Origin: Bacteroidales bacterium
GTDB lineage: Bacteria; Bacteroidota; Bacteroidia; Bacteroidales; F082
Direction: 5' to 3'
Length of the DNA: 64,000 bases
Assembly (NCBI GenBank): GCA_017553625.1
Contig: JAFZKP010000016.1
Span: 62,001 to 126,000 of the forward strand
Every line of letters starts with the position of its first letter. Position 1 is the stretch's first letter. The translations under genes were made by a program, and so were the position numbers. Below are positions 34,926-44,314 of this stretch, one piece after another. A model generated the notes under the pieces. It did not search any database. It was given only the letters and a program-made list of their open reading frames with translations, and was not told the DNA's origin.

Positions 34926-36506
34926 TTATTTACAACACTCTTTCACGAAGCTCAAAAACAGCGGATGCGGTTTTAGCACAGTGCTCGAGTACTCCGGATG
35001 GAACTGCGTGCCGATATACCAGCGTAGATTTGGTATCTCGACAATCTCAACGAGACCACTCTCCGGGTTGGTGCCGACGCACTGCATGCCGTTTTTCTCG
35101 TATTCGTCTTTGTAGCTGTTGTTGAACTCGTAACGATGGCGGTGACGCTCGCTGATCTTCTGTTCACCGTAGATTTCAGCCACCTTGCTGCCTTTGCGCA
35201 GCTCGCAGCCGTAAGCGCCCAAGCGCATGGTACCGCCCATGTTGGTGATGTTCTTCTGGTCTTCCATCATGTCGATGACGTTGTGCGGAGTATCGGCCAT
35301 CTCGCTGGAATGTGCGTCTTTGTATCCCAACACGTTGCGTGCAAACTCGATGACCATCATCTGCATGCCGAGGCAGATGCCGAATGCTGGCATGTCGTGT
35401 GTTCTCGCATATTCCAACGCAATGATTTTACCTTCAATTCCGCGTTGTCCAAAGCCCGGACAAACCAAAATTCCAGCCACTTCCGAAAGCTTCTCGGCAA
35501 CATTGGCCTTTGTGATATTTTCACTGTTGATAAACTCAATTTTTACCTTCACATGGTTATAAATTCCAGCCAACGAAAGGCTCTCGCGTATGCTCTTGTA
35601 TGCGTCCTGAAGGTCGTATTTGCCCACCAAGCCGATGCGCACCACTTTCTCCGCCGACTGCTGCAGCTCGAGGAAATGATGCCACGACTCCATTTTGGGT
35701 GTCTCGCCAACAGGCACATCGAATTTTCTTAAAATAGCGGAGTCAAGACCTTGGCGCTGCATGCTGACAGGCACCTCGTAGATGCTCGGCATGTCCTCGC
35801 TTTGCACAACGCATTCCAAATCGACGTTGCAGAACGATGCAACTTTCTGGCGGATGCCGTCGGAGAGGTGTTTCTCGGTACGCAAAACCAGCACATCTGG
35901 CTGAATACCAGCACTTTGCAGCTCTTTAACGGAGTGCTGCGTAGGCTTGGTCTTGAGTTCGTCAGCGGCTTTCAGATATGGCACAAACGTAAGATGAACG
36001 CATACCGCGCGGTTGCCGAGCTCCCATTTCAGCTGACGGATAGCCTCCAAAAACGGTGCCGACTCGATGTCGCCGATTGTGCCGCCAATCTCCGAAATCA
36101 CAAAATCAACTTCGTCGTTATGCAACATGATGCGGTGTTTGATTTCATCGGTGATATGTGGCACCACTTGGATGGTCTTGCCGAGGTAATCGCCATGGCG
36201 TTCTTTGTCGATGACGGCCTTGTAAATCTTACCTGTCGTCACCGAGTTGGCTTGCGTTGTGCGAATTCCTGTGAATCTCTCGTAGTGTCCGAGGTCGAGG
36301 TCGGTCTCGGTGCCGTCGACGGTCACATAGCACTCGCCGTGTTCGTATGGGTTGAGCGTCCCCGGGTCGATATTGATATATGGATCGAATTTCTGGATGG
36401 TGATGCTATATCCGCGAGCCTGCAAAAGCTTACCGATACTTGCTGAAATAATACCTTTACCGAGGGAGGAAACAACGCCTCCCGTCACAAAAATATATCG
36501 TGTCAT
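34926..36506 (-). CDS. pyrG: CTP synthase
   Basis: Makes CTP from UTP, ATP and glutamine. 526 residues. The N-terminal synthase domain shows YIFVTGGVVSSLGKGI and the C-terminal class I glutamine amidotransferase domain has the nucleophile Cys378 (FGICLGMQ) and the His/Glu pair in FHPEYSS. All functional blocks present. A -7 box TATTTTTG lies at 36526-36533 (minus). Confidence 0.97.
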   Translation of the reverse strand: MTRYIFVTGGVVSSLGKGIISASIGKLLQARGYSITIQKFDPYINIDPGTLNPYEHGECYVTVDGTETDLDLGHYERFTGIRTTQANSVTTGKIYKAVIDKERHGDYLGKTIQVVPHITDEIKHRIMLHNDEVDFVISEIGGTIGDIESAPFLEAIRQLKWELGNRAVCVHLTFVPYLKAADELKTKPTQHSVKELQSAGIQPDVLVLRTEKHLSDGIRQKVASFCNVDLECVVQSEDMPSIYEVPVSMQRQGLDSAILRKFDVPVGETPKMESWHHFLELQQSAEKVVRIGLVGKYDLQDAYKSIRESLSLAGIYNHVKVKIEFINSENITKANVAEKLSEVAGILVCPGFGQRGIEGKIIALEYARTHDMPAFGICLGMQMMVIEFARNVLGYKDAHSSEMADTPHNVIDMMEDQKNITNMGGTMRLGAYGCELRKGSKVAEIYGEQKISERHRHRYEFNNSYKDEYEKNGMQCVGTNPESGLVEIVEIPNLRWYIGTQFHPEYSSTVLKPHPLFLSFVKECCK

Positions 36507-36663
36507 GGTTTAAGTTTTAAAGGCGCAAAAATAAAAAAAACTTTTTGTTGCGATATGCTATTTTTTAAATTTTTTGAAGCTTACTAAAACCATCGTCACC
36601 GACCCCAACTCCACTTCCGGACTCACTATCTGCTTATGGCTCATATCGGGCATTTATTTTTCG
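36507..36663. other. Non-coding part of the pyrG-ATPase C gap
   Basis: Contains the pyrG promoter (36526-36533) and about 100 bp with no recognised feature before the 23-bp array begins at 36664. Confidence 0.6.
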
Positions 36664-36755
36664 CAAAAATAGAAAACAAAATGCCACAAAAATAGAAAGT
36701 AAAACACCGCAAAAATAGAAAACAAAATGCCACAAAAATAGAAAATAGAGTTGCG
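36664..36755 (+). repeat. Four-unit 23-bp iteron array upstream of ATPase C
   Basis: Units start at 36664, 36687, 36710 and 36733. Each begins CAAAAATAGAAA, followed by 11 variable nucleotides (CAAAATGCCA-type); units 1 and 3 are identical. The array ends 18 bp before the -7 box at 36773. Period and position match the array of ATPase B. Confidence 0.92.
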
Positions 36756-36772
36756 GATTTAAATTTAATTTG

Positions 36773-36780
36773 TATCTTTG
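36773..36780 (+). promoter_or_regulatory. -7 box TATCTTTG of ATPase C
   Basis: 31 bp before the ATG at 36811 and almost touching an upstream in-frame ATG at 36778, which is therefore rejected as a start. Confidence 0.6.
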
Positions 36781-36810
36781 CAGCGAGAAATTTATTTAAA
36801 AATATTTGCT

Positions 36811-38103
36811 ATGAGTTATTTGAGAAGAACTGCTGATGCCGTGTTGGAATTGTACTTGGAGGCTTTCGGGGCAATATTGATTGAAGGTCCGAAGTGGTGC
36901 GGAAAGACCACCACAGCCGAACAGGTGGCCAAGAGTGTGATAAAACTGCAAGACCCGGATATGCGCAACGAATATTTGGCGACTGCTGAAACAAAGCCGT
37001 CGTTGTTGCTAAATGGTGCAAACCCTCGTTTGATTGACGAATGGCAGGATGCTCCTGTGTTGTGGGATACGGTGAGGACTACAGTTGACAACAGACGTGA
37101 TCAGGGATTGTTTATACTGACCGGCTCGAACGCCGTAAAGAAAGACAAAATACGTCATTCGGGCAACAGCAGAATAGCAAAGATGGACATGATTCCGATG
37201 AGTTTGTGGGAATCGCAGGAGTCGAACGGAAAGATTTCGTTGAAAGAGTTGTTTGACAATCCAAACATTGACATTGACGGAATAGAATCGGATATGACGA
37301 TTGAAGATTTGATTTTCAGTGCGTGCAGAGGCGGATGGCCAGGCTCGTTGAATATCAAAACAGACCGTGCCAAGTTGCTTATAGCGAAAAATTATGTAAA
37401 AACAGTATGCTCAGAAGATATAAACAGAGTTGATGGTGTGCAGCGTGATGAGTTGCTGACAAAGATGATATTGCGCTCGTATGCGAGAAATATCTCAACA
37501 TTGGCAAAGAAATCGTCGCTCATCGCTGACGTGACCGCGTCGGGTGAGGTGTCGTGCACGGCACCGACGTTTGATGATTATGTTGGTGCACTTAAGAAAT
37601 TGTTTGTTATTTGTGATGTTGAGGCTTGGTGTCCGGCCATCAGAAGCAAAAGTGCTATCAGAAGCGGCGTGAAGCGTGCGTTTGTTGACCCGTCGATAGC
37701 AGTGGCAGCATTGAATTTAACACCAGAGGCACTGATGGTTCAACTTAATACTTTCGGTTTTATATTTGAACAGATGTGTATTCGTGACCTTAAGGCATAT
37801 ACGCTTGATGCTGATACACATGTGTCGTATTATCATGACAGATATGACTTGGAAGCTGACTGGGTGTTACATCTTGGCGATGGCCGTTATGCTTTGATAG
37901 AATGCAAACTCGGAAGCAAAGAGATTGAGGATGGTGCAAAACATCTTGTAGAGATTAAAGAGCTTATCAGGAAACACAACAAAGAAGAGAATCAGTTGCC
38001 GTTGCGAGAACCTGATTTGATGATGGTGTTGACAGGTGGAAAAATGGCATACACAAGGCCTGACGGAGTGAAGATAGTTCCGCTGGGATGCTTGAAGGAA
38101 TAG
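36811..38103 (+). CDS. AAA ATPase with DUF4143 C-terminal domain (ATPase C)
   Basis: 430 residues. Walker A GPKWCGKT at 26-33, RLIDEWQDAP, LFILTGSNA, IPMSLWESQ. The C-terminal domain shows EADWVLHLGDG and ALIECKLGS, a PD-(D/E)XK-like pattern. It is a close paralogue of ATPase B (same Walker A, DEWQ and SLWES blocks) although the genes are 8 kb apart and in opposite orientation. Followed by a strong terminator hairpin and palindrome P4. Function unknown. Confidence 0.9.
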   Translation: MSYLRRTADAVLELYLEAFGAILIEGPKWCGKTTTAEQVAKSVIKLQDPDMRNEYLATAETKPSLLLNGANPRLIDEWQDAPVLWDTVRTTVDNRRDQGLFILTGSNAVKKDKIRHSGNSRIAKMDMIPMSLWESQESNGKISLKELFDNPNIDIDGIESDMTIEDLIFSACRGGWPGSLNIKTDRAKLLIAKNYVKTVCSEDINRVDGVQRDELLTKMILRSYARNISTLAKKSSLIADVTASGEVSCTAPTFDDYVGALKKLFVICDVEAWCPAIRSKSAIRSGVKRAFVDPSIAVAALNLTPEALMVQLNTFGFIFEQMCIRDLKAYTLDADTHVSYYHDRYDLEADWVLHLGDGRYALIECKLGSKEIEDGAKHLVEIKELIRKHNKEENQLPLREPDLMMVLTGGKMAYTRPDGVKIVPLGCLKE

Positions 38104-38118
38104 TGATATTCTGTACAC

Positions 38119-38154
38119 AAAAAAAGGATGCCGTTTTTTACGACATCCTTTTTT
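38119..38154. terminator. Terminator between ATPase C and dnaK
   Basis: AAAAAAGGATGCCGT and ACGACATCCTTTTTT pair with one mismatch around a T loop. A- and T-runs on both sides allow it to work in both directions for these convergent genes. Confidence 0.85.
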
Positions 38155-38160
38155 ATTTTT

Positions 38161-38190
38161 CGTAGAGACGATGTACACATCGTCTCTACG
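38161..38190. repeat. GTAGAGACG palindrome P4
   Basis: CGTAGAGACGATGT and ACATCGTCTCTACG form a perfect 14-bp stem with a 2-nt loop. It directly follows the terminator and touches the dnaK stop. Confidence 0.9.
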
Positions 38191-38191
38191 A

Positions 38192-40111
38192 TTATTTTAC
38201 CTCTTCAAAATCCACATCCGTCACTTCGTCATCCTTGCCACCGTTTCCTGGATTTGGATTCTGTGGACCCTGCTGGCCACCGAATGGTCCCTGCTGACCG
38301 CCTTGGGCTCCGGCGTTCTTGTACATCTCTTCCGATGCCTTCTGCCAGATGCCGTTCATCTCTGCCATGGCAGCGTCGATGCCGGCGATGTCCTGTGCCT
38401 TGTGGGCTGTCTTCAGCTTCTCGAGGGCTGCCTCAATCTCGCCCTTCTTGTCAGCCGGCAGCTTGTCGCCGTATTCCTTCAACTGTTTCTCGGTGTTGAA
38501 GATCATGGCGTCGGCAGCGTTGATCTTGTCGATACGCTCACGTTCTTTCTTATCGGCGTCGGCGTTAGCCTCGGCTTCTGCCTTCATCCTCTTGATCTCG
38601 TCGTCGCTCAAGCCTGACGATGCCTCGATACGGATGCTCTGGCTCTTGCCTGTAGCTTTATCCTTTGCGCTCACGTTCAAGATACCGTTTGCGTCGATAT
38701 CGAATGTCACCTCAATCTGCGGGACACCTCTTGGCGCTGGCGGGATGTTGTCGAGATTGAACCTGCCGATGGTCTTGTTCTGGTTAGCCATTGGACGCTC
38801 GCCCTGCAGCACATGGATCTCAACAGATGGCTGGTTGTCGACAGCTGTCGAGAACACCTCCGATTTCTTGAATGGGATGGTGGTGTTGCTCTCGATGAGC
38901 TTTGTCATGACGCCGCCGAGGGTCTCGATACCGAGTGACAATGGTGTGACATCAAGCAAAAGCACGTCTTTCACTTCGCCTGTCAAAACGCCGCCCTGGA
39001 TTGAAGCGCCGATTGCGACCACCTCGTCTGGGTTCACGCCCTTTGAAGGTTCTTTCTTGAAGAAGTCGCGCACGATATTCTGGATAGCCGGGATACGTGT
39101 CGAACCACCAACCAAGATCACGTCGTCGATGTCGCTCACGCTCATGCCAGCGTCTGCCAAAGCCTTGCGGCATGGCTCGATAGTGGCCTGGATGAGGTCG
39201 TCGCACAACTGCTCGAACTTAGCTCTTGAGAGCTTGCGCACCAAGTGTTTAGGTCCGCTCTGTGTTGCTGTGATATATGGCAGGTTGATTTCTGTCTCTG
39301 TCGATGCTGACAACTCGATCTTTGCCTTTTCAGCAGCTTCCTTCAATCTCTGCAGTGACATCGGGTCCTTGCGGAGGTCGATGTTCTCGTCGTGCATGAA
39401 TTCTTCTGCCAACCAGTTGATGATTCTCTCGTCGAAGTCGTCGCCGCCGAGGTGGGTGTTACCGTTTGTCGATTTAACTTCAAACACGCCGTCGCCGAGT
39501 TCAAGGATTGAGATATCGAATGTACCACCACCAAGGTCATACACTGCAACCTTCACATCGCTCTTCTTCTTGTCCAAACCGTATGCCAAAGCTGCTGCTG
39601 TAGGCTCGTTGATGATACGACGCACGTTCAAACCTGCGATTTCGCCAGCTTCCTTAGTAGCCTGACGCTGTGAGTCGCTGAAGTATGCAGGCACTGTGAT
39701 AACGGCTTCGGTGACAGGCTGTCCGAGGTAATCTTCAGCGGTCTTCTTCATCTTCTGAAGCACCATTGCCGAGATCTCCTGTGGTGTGTAAAGTTTGCCG
39801 TCGATGTCGATACGCGGTGTGTTGTTGCCGCCCTTCACTACTTTATAAGGTACACGGCTGATTTCGCTCTGCATCTTGTCGTAAGTCTCACCCATGAAAC
39901 GTTTGATTGAATAAACTGTTCTCAACGGGTTTGTTATGGCCTGACGTTTTGCAGGCTCGCCAACCTTACGCTCACCGTTGTCGGTGAATGCCACGATTGA
40001 AGGTGTCGTGCGGTGGCCTTCGCTGTTCTGAATCACTACAGGCTCATTGCCTTCCATAACTGAAACGCATGAGTTTGTTGTTCCTAAGTCTATACCAATG
40101 ATTTTTGACAT
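38192..40111 (-). CDS. dnaK: Chaperone DnaK (Hsp70)
   Basis: 639 residues, full length. ATPase domain begins [29 protein letters not shown] and [11 protein letters not shown] are present; the substrate domain includes [16 protein letters not shown]; the C-terminus is Gly/Gln-rich and ends TDVDFEEVK, like the EEVD-type tails of bacterial DnaK. grpE and dnaJ are not adjacent. TGTCA inverted repeats lie upstream at 40145 and 40196. Confidence 0.98.
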   Translation of the reverse strand: MSKIIGIDLGTTNSCVSVMEGNEPVVIQNSEGHRTTPSIVAFTDNGERKVGEPAKRQAITNPLRTVYSIKRFMGETYDKMQSEISRVPYKVVKGGNNTPRIDIDGKLYTPQEISAMVLQKMKKTAEDYLGQPVTEAVITVPAYFSDSQRQATKEAGEIAGLNVRRIINEPTAAALAYGLDKKKSDVKVAVYDLGGGTFDISILELGDGVFEVKSTNGNTHLGGDDFDERIINWLAEEFMHDENIDLRKDPMSLQRLKEAAEKAKIELSASTETEINLPYITATQSGPKHLVRKLSRAKFEQLCDDLIQATIEPCRKALADAGMSVSDIDDVILVGGSTRIPAIQNIVRDFFKKEPSKGVNPDEVVAIGASIQGGVLTGEVKDVLLLDVTPLSLGIETLGGVMTKLIESNTTIPFKKSEVFSTAVDNQPSVEIHVLQGERPMANQNKTIGRFNLDNIPPAPRGVPQIEVTFDIDANGILNVSAKDKATGKSQSIRIEASSGLSDDEIKRMKAEAEANADADKKERERIDKINAADAMIFNTEKQLKEYGDKLPADKKGEIEAALEKLKTAHKAQDIAGIDAAMAEMNGIWQKASEEMYKNAGAQGGQQGPFGGQQGPQNPNPGNGGKDDEVTDVDFEEVK

Positions 40112-40144
40112 AATTTTAATCTCCTATATTTTATTTTACTTTTT

Positions 40145-40208
40145 TGTCATTTTCTGACAAAGCGGTTCTCAAAAATTATGCCAAAAGGAGAAAACTGACA
40201 AAATGTCA
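40145..40208 (-). promoter_or_regulatory. Two TGTCA inverted repeats upstream of dnaK
   Basis: TGTCA-TTTTC-TGACA at 40145-40159 and TGACA-AAA-TGTCA at 40196-40208. No CIRCE element (TTAGCACTC type) was seen, so these are the best candidates for heat-shock control. No clear TAnnTTTG box was found. Confidence 0.45.
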
Positions 40209-40212
40209 TTTT

Positions 40213-41244
40213 TTACCTGTTCGGGTCGTAGATGAAGCCGTAATGATAGTTGTCTTGGATGTTTCTTCTTGTCACCTGGTCAATCTTGACAGAGACGATT
40301 TTTGTAATGCGTGACGACATCAGTCCTATGCCGTTGTTGATATTCGAATAGTTCTGCACGTCTTGGATGGCGCTGCTGGAGTTGTTCACGATGTTGTATC
40401 TGTAAAGCTCATCGCCTATGGCAGTGATTGAAAACTCGAAGTTCTCAAACCAGCGCTGTACTCCCGCAGGTGAGTTGTTTTTCAGATAATCGTTGGTTTC
40501 CAAAAGTGTGTACAAAGCCATTGGCGTGTATGACTGCACATAATATGAGTCGTTGTTCTGTGTGGTGAACATGCTTTCAGCCTCTCCTTCGCCTATGCTC
40601 CATCTTATCACCTGATGTACTGTGTCGGTTGCGCCTGGCATAAGTTCTTTATAATTGAAAAATCCGTTAACCTCAAAATATGCCGCGGTAGTGTGGAACA
40701 ATGTGCTGGCGTCTGTCACCCTCCATTCAACGGAGCCCTTTTTGCCACTGAAATTCAAAGTGGTGTTGTCAAAAGGTTTTTTAAACCTGAACGTATTGAT
40801 AGTCTTGGCTTTGGCTGTGATTTTCACTCCATCGGTGTTTCTTGTGATTTCAAGATTGTATTCTTGCCCTTCTTTGAGTTTTTCTGTGAAATAATAATAT
40901 GTCTGCCTGCAACCGCTGTAAAATGCCGAGTTTTCATTGTATGGAATCCATTTCGAGATGGTGTCGAGATGCACTTCCTTTGTGCTGTTGCTCCCCTCAA
41001 AAACACCTGTTATCGTGGCTTCAATCTCTCCGTATTTGTAGTTGCACGCCTCGTAATTCTGCGCCAGTTCGTTGGCGTTTCCGATGAATGACTTCGTGAT
41101 TTTCACAAAATTGGTGTCGGCTTCTGAATCGAGCAAAGCGTAAACAATAGTGCTGTCTCCTTCATCGCTGTAAAGGTCGACTTTATTGCTGCAAGAGCTG
41201 AAAACCAGTGTCGCAAGGGCTATGATTGGGAATAATCTTTTCAT
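40213..41244 (-). CDS. DUF4249-like outer-membrane lipoprotein
   Basis: About 343 residues from the ATG at 41244 (MKRLFPIIALATLVFSSCSN, lipobox Cys18). Beta-rich after the anchor (DSTIVYALLDSEADTNFVKI, EVHLDTISKWIPYN). DUF4249 lipoproteins usually follow a TonB-dependent receptor; none is adjacent here and the match is only by general pattern. The -7 box TATCTTTG (minus, 41264-41271) excludes the upstream in-frame ATG at 41274. Confidence 0.65.
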   Translation of the reverse strand: MKRLFPIIALATLVFSSCSNKVDLYSDEGDSTIVYALLDSEADTNFVKITKSFIGNANELAQNYEACNYKYGEIEATITGVFEGSNSTKEVHLDTISKWIPYNENSAFYSGCRQTYYYFTEKLKEGQEYNLEITRNTDGVKITAKAKTINTFRFKKPFDNTTLNFSGKKGSVEWRVTDASTLFHTTAAYFEVNGFFNYKELMPGATDTVHQVIRWSIGEGEAESMFTTQNNDSYYVQSYTPMALYTLLETNDYLKNNSPAGVQRWFENFEFSITAIGDELYRYNIVNNSSSAIQDVQNYSNINNGIGLMSSRITKIVSVKIDQVTRRNIQDNYHYGFIYDPNR

Positions 41245-41263
41245 AATTAGAAAAATTAGTCTG

Positions 41264-41292
41264 CAAAGATACAATTATTTTATCTATTTTTG
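41264..41292. promoter_or_regulatory. Divergent promoters for the lipoprotein and panB
   Basis: CAAAGATA at 41264-41271 is a minus-strand TATCTTTG; TATTTTTG at 41285-41292 is the plus-strand box for panB. Confidence 0.6.
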
Positions 41293-41309
41293 CAAAAAAT
41301 TTTTAAGAA

Positions 41310-42125
41310 ATGTATTTGTCTCATAACGCTTCTCTGGTTACGACCCACGTCCTCCAGGAGATGAAAAACAAAGGTGAGAAAATCGCTATGCTTACCGCAT
41401 ACGATTACACAATGGCGAAAATCCTCGACCAGTCGAATATCGATATAATACTTGTTGGCGACAGTGCCTCCAATGTGATGGAAGGTCATCCTACCACATT
41501 GCCAATCACCCTCGACGAGATGATAATCTACGGTGCCTCGGTGGTGCGTGCCGTGTCGCATGCCATGGTGGTGGTCGACATGCCTTTCGGAACATATCAG
41601 GGCAACTCGAAGAAAGCTCTCGAGTCGGCAATCCGCATCATGAAGGAGACAGGTGCCAATGCCGTGAAGATGGAAGGCGGCCGTGAGATTCTTGAATCGG
41701 TTGAGCGTATTCTATGCGCCGGCATCCCGGTGATGGGACATCTCGGACTTACGCCTCAGAGCATCAACAAGTTCGGAACGTATGTGGTGCGCGCCAAAGA
41801 CGAATACGAGGCGAACAAACTCCGTGAAGACGCTCTTCTTTTGCAGGAAAAAGGTGTTTTCAGCATCGTGCTGGAGAAGATTCCGGCAGTGTTGGCAACA
41901 GAGGTGTCGCAGTCGCTTAAGATTCCGACCATCGGCATCGGCGCCGGCAGCGGATGCGACGGACAGGTTCTCGTTTTGCAAGACATGCTCGGACTGAGCA
42001 ACGATTTCTCGCCACGATTCCTGCGCCGCTACAACAATCTCTATACCAGCATCAAAGATAGCGTCCATGCATACATCAACGACGTCAAAGAGGTGACATT
42101 CCCAAATGACAGCGAACAATACTAA
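41310..42125 (+). CDS. panB: 3-methyl-2-oxobutanoate hydroxymethyltransferase
   Basis: First committed step of pantothenate synthesis. 271 residues with the family blocks [20 protein letters not shown] ([16 protein letters not shown]), VGDSASNV (Mg-binding Asp), [13 protein letters not shown] and HLGLTPQS. Followed by an octamer repeat hairpin, then an RluA-type gene. Confidence 0.97.
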   Translation: MYLSHNASLVTTHVLQEMKNKGEKIAMLTAYDYTMAKILDQSNIDIILVGDSASNVMEGHPTTLPITLDEMIIYGASVVRAVSHAMVVVDMPFGTYQGNSKKALESAIRIMKETGANAVKMEGGREILESVERILCAGIPVMGHLGLTPQSINKFGTYVVRAKDEYEANKLREDALLLQEKGVFSIVLEKIPAVLATEVSQSLKIPTIGIGAGSGCDGQVLVLQDMLGLSNDFSPRFLRRYNNLYTSIKDSVHAYINDVKEVTFPNDSEQY

Positions 42126-42130
42126 CAATA

Positions 42131-42233
42131 GTTAGTCAGTTAGCCAGTTAATCAGTTAGTCAGTTAAAACTGAACAACTGAATAACTGAACAACTGAATA
42201 ACTGAATAACTGAACAACTGAATAACTGAATAA
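42131..42233. repeat. Octamer repeat hairpin, site 4 (panB-RluA spacer)
   Basis: GTTAGTCA, GTTAGCCA, GTTAATCA, GTTAGTCA, then AACTGAAC/AACTGAAT octamers in the opposite orientation. Fills the spacer up to the TTG start of the next gene. Confidence 0.85.
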
Positions 42234-42234
42234 C

Positions 42235-42915
42235 TTGAAAATCAACAATAGAATATTATTCGAGGACAATCACCTCATCATCGTTAACAAACTGCCATCC
42301 GAGATCGTCCAGGGTGACAAAACCGGCGACATCTGCCTCCTCGACGACGTGAAGGCGTATATCAAGGAGACGAAAAACAAACCGGGCGAGGTGTTCGCGG
42401 GCCTCGTTCATCGCCTCGACCGTCCTGTCAGCGGCGCTGTCATCTTCGCGCGCACCAGCAAGGCGCTCAGCCGCATGACGACGATGGTGAAAGACCGTAA
42501 CTTCCACAAGACGTATCTCGCCGTGGTGAAAAACCGTCCGCCTAAAGACGCCGACGAACTCAATGATTACATGGTGAAAAACGAGGCGCAAAACAAATCG
42601 TACATCGTGAAAGAGGGTACAAGCGGAGCGAAACTGGCGACGTTAAGATACCGTGTCGTCGGGAAATCAGACAATTACTATCTCCTTGAAGTAGAGCTGA
42701 TTACCGGTCGCCATCATCAGATTCGCTGCCAGCTCGCTCACATCGGCTGCCCCATCAAAGGTGACCTGAAATACGGCTACCCGCGCTCCAACCCAGATGC
42801 CTCAATCTGCTTGCACTCTTACAAAATCACGTTTGAGCATCCGACATTAAAGACTGAAATGACCGTCACCGCCCCGATGCCCAAAGGAATGCCGTGGGAC
42901 GCCTTTCAGGCGTAA
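42235..42915 (+). CDS. RluA-family pseudouridine synthase
   Basis: 226 residues, catalytic Asp in GLVHRLDRPVSGAVIFAR, then the RluA-type ITGRHHQIRCQLAHIGCPI block. Lacks an S4 domain. The start must be TTG at 42235 because no ATG precedes FEDNHLIIVNKL, and the TTG directly follows the octamer repeat, which may have replaced the original upstream region. The RNA target is not predictable. Confidence 0.9.
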   Translation: MKINNRILFEDNHLIIVNKLPSEIVQGDKTGDICLLDDVKAYIKETKNKPGEVFAGLVHRLDRPVSGAVIFARTSKALSRMTTMVKDRNFHKTYLAVVKNRPPKDADELNDYMVKNEAQNKSYIVKEGTSGAKLATLRYRVVGKSDNYYLLEVELITGRHHQIRCQLAHIGCPIKGDLKYGYPRSNPDASICLHSYKITFEHPTLKTEMTVTAPMPKGMPWDAFQA

Positions 42916-43070
42916 TGTGTCACTCACTTCGTTCGTGAAATGTGCTGCTTCGCAGAATGTGCCGCTTCGCGGAATGTGGAGGCTTTGCCTCATGGCCGAA
43001 GGCCACACATTGCGACCAAAGGGAGCATCACATTCAGCCGCAGCCTGCACATTTGCCGCAGGCACACATT
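42914..43070. repeat. AATGTG/CACATT multi-hairpin element R3
   Basis: Starts at the RluA-type stop (TAATGTG). Contains CTGCTTCGCAG, CCGCTTCGCGG, GAGGCTTTGCCTC and GGCCGAAGGCC hairpins between hexamers. Bases 42956-43034 are identical to 44194-44272 in R4. Its end supplies the stop codon of the LRR gene. Confidence 0.9.
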
Positions 43071-44154
43071 AAAAAACAATCACTGTTTTTTTCGGCTGAC
43101 TCAAAAACTCTATTTCCTCTTCTTTCAATTCGAACATGTTATCCCTGACAATCAGAAACTGCATTCCCGGCTTTTCAACCAGTTTCCATGGGAATTCTTC
43201 AAGCAGATTCCCCTCGCAGTTGAGCTCAATCAGCGATGTCATTTCCGACATGTCAGTCATCGAAATCAGCTTGTTGTAACCCACTCCGAGGCGCTCAAGC
43301 GAGTCCAATTCGACAATCCAATTCGGAAGCGTAACTATCTTATTATGATGAATGTAGAAATATTTCAGATTTTTCAGAGAACTCAGAGTATCTGGGATTG
43401 TTTCAATTTCATTATAAGAGAAATAAAGATATTTTAAATTCTTAAAATTACCGATAAAATCAGGGATTTTTGTAATCTTGTTCTTATAGAAATCAAGGTG
43501 TTCCAAACTATCTAAAGTTTCTATTTCTTCAGGCACTTTCTCAAACTCATTTTCATATAAAATCAAATGTTTTAGTTGCTTTAAATCAGCGAAAGAAGTC
43601 GGCAACGAGCTCAGCTTGTTTTTACCCAAATTCAGATTCGTACATTGTAAAATGCCAATGTTTTCAGGCAATTTCTCGATATTATTGCCCCCGATCGACA
43701 GCTTTTTAACCTTTGAAGCGTGCTTGACGTCTGACTCTGATAGTTTTAATTGATTATGATTCAAATCCAGACTCCGCAGACTGTCAAGATCGGCGATGAA
43801 ACTCGGAATATGCTTTATCTGATTGTGCTCTAAATCAAGATGTTCGAGGTTTTTGCAGTGTTTGATGCTCGGCGGAACGCGCTTAAGTTTATTGTCGAAC
43901 AGCTTTATCGACTCAATCTTGTTGCCCTTCGGGAACTTGATTCTTCTCAGTCCGCACTGTTCGATGATGACGTTGCGCAAGCTATCTGATGCCAGCAGCT
44001 TTTTGTCGATTTTACTGATGTTTGCTTTAGTTATCATCAGTGTGCCGTCTTCAATTTTCGCTGAAAACGAGTCACTTGTCGTGCGCTGGGTGCCACATGA
44101 ATAGAGCAGCAATAAAGTCAAAAAGAGGATTGCTATTTTAATATAGAGTCTCAT
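43069..44154 (-). CDS. Leucine-rich-repeat lipoprotein
   Basis: 361 residues. Lipobox in LLLLYSCGT. About ten 23-residue LRRs of the bacterial type (LEHLDLEHNQIKHIPSFIAD, LRSLDLNHNQLKL and so on), forming a solenoid for protein contact. Third gene of the minus-strand group blaI - M56/TonB - LRR, each junction carrying a multi-hairpin element. Binding partner unknown. Confidence 0.9.
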   Translation of the reverse strand: MRLYIKIAILFLTLLLLYSCGTQRTTSDSFSAKIEDGTLMITKANISKIDKKLLASDSLRNVIIEQCGLRRIKFPKGNKIESIKLFDNKLKRVPPSIKHCKNLEHLDLEHNQIKHIPSFIADLDSLRSLDLNHNQLKLSESDVKHASKVKKLSIGGNNIEKLPENIGILQCTNLNLGKNKLSSLPTSFADLKQLKHLILYENEFEKVPEEIETLDSLEHLDFYKNKITKIPDFIGNFKNLKYLYFSYNEIETIPDTLSSLKNLKYFYIHHNKIVTLPNWIVELDSLERLGVGYNKLISMTDMSEMTSLIELNCEGNLLEEFPWKLVEKPGMQFLIVRDNMFELKEEEIEFLSQPKKTVIVF

Positions 44155-44175
44155 GGATTAATTTGTTGCTGCGCA

Positions 44176-44310
44176 AAATGTGTTACTACGCATAATGTGC
44201 CGCTTCGCGGAATGTGGAGGCTTTGCCTCATGGCCGAAGGCCACACATTGCGACCAAAGGGAGCATCACATTGTTGCGAAGCGACCACATCACGCGAAGC
44301 GTGTCACATT
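44176..44310. repeat. AATGTG/CACATT multi-hairpin element R4
   Basis: Between the M56 gene and the LRR gene. Shares a 79-bp identical core with R3 (44194-44272). The right part adds TTGCGAAGCGA and ACGCGAAGCGT hairpins. Confidence 0.9.
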
Positions 44311-44314
44311 ACAA

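Noticed and set aside
38319..39665. Long plus-strand open frame opposite dnaK
   Set aside because: Antisense shadow of a highly conserved gene; no protein-like motif or promoter.
40213..41244. SusD/SusE-type polysaccharide locus member
   Set aside because: No SusC/SusD genes near this lipoprotein or near the GH92 and GH97 genes.
42940..43437. Open frames starting in the AATGTG elements (CCFAECAASRNVE-type peptides)
   Set aside because: Translations of the repeat itself, repeated at each copy; they run antisense into real genes.
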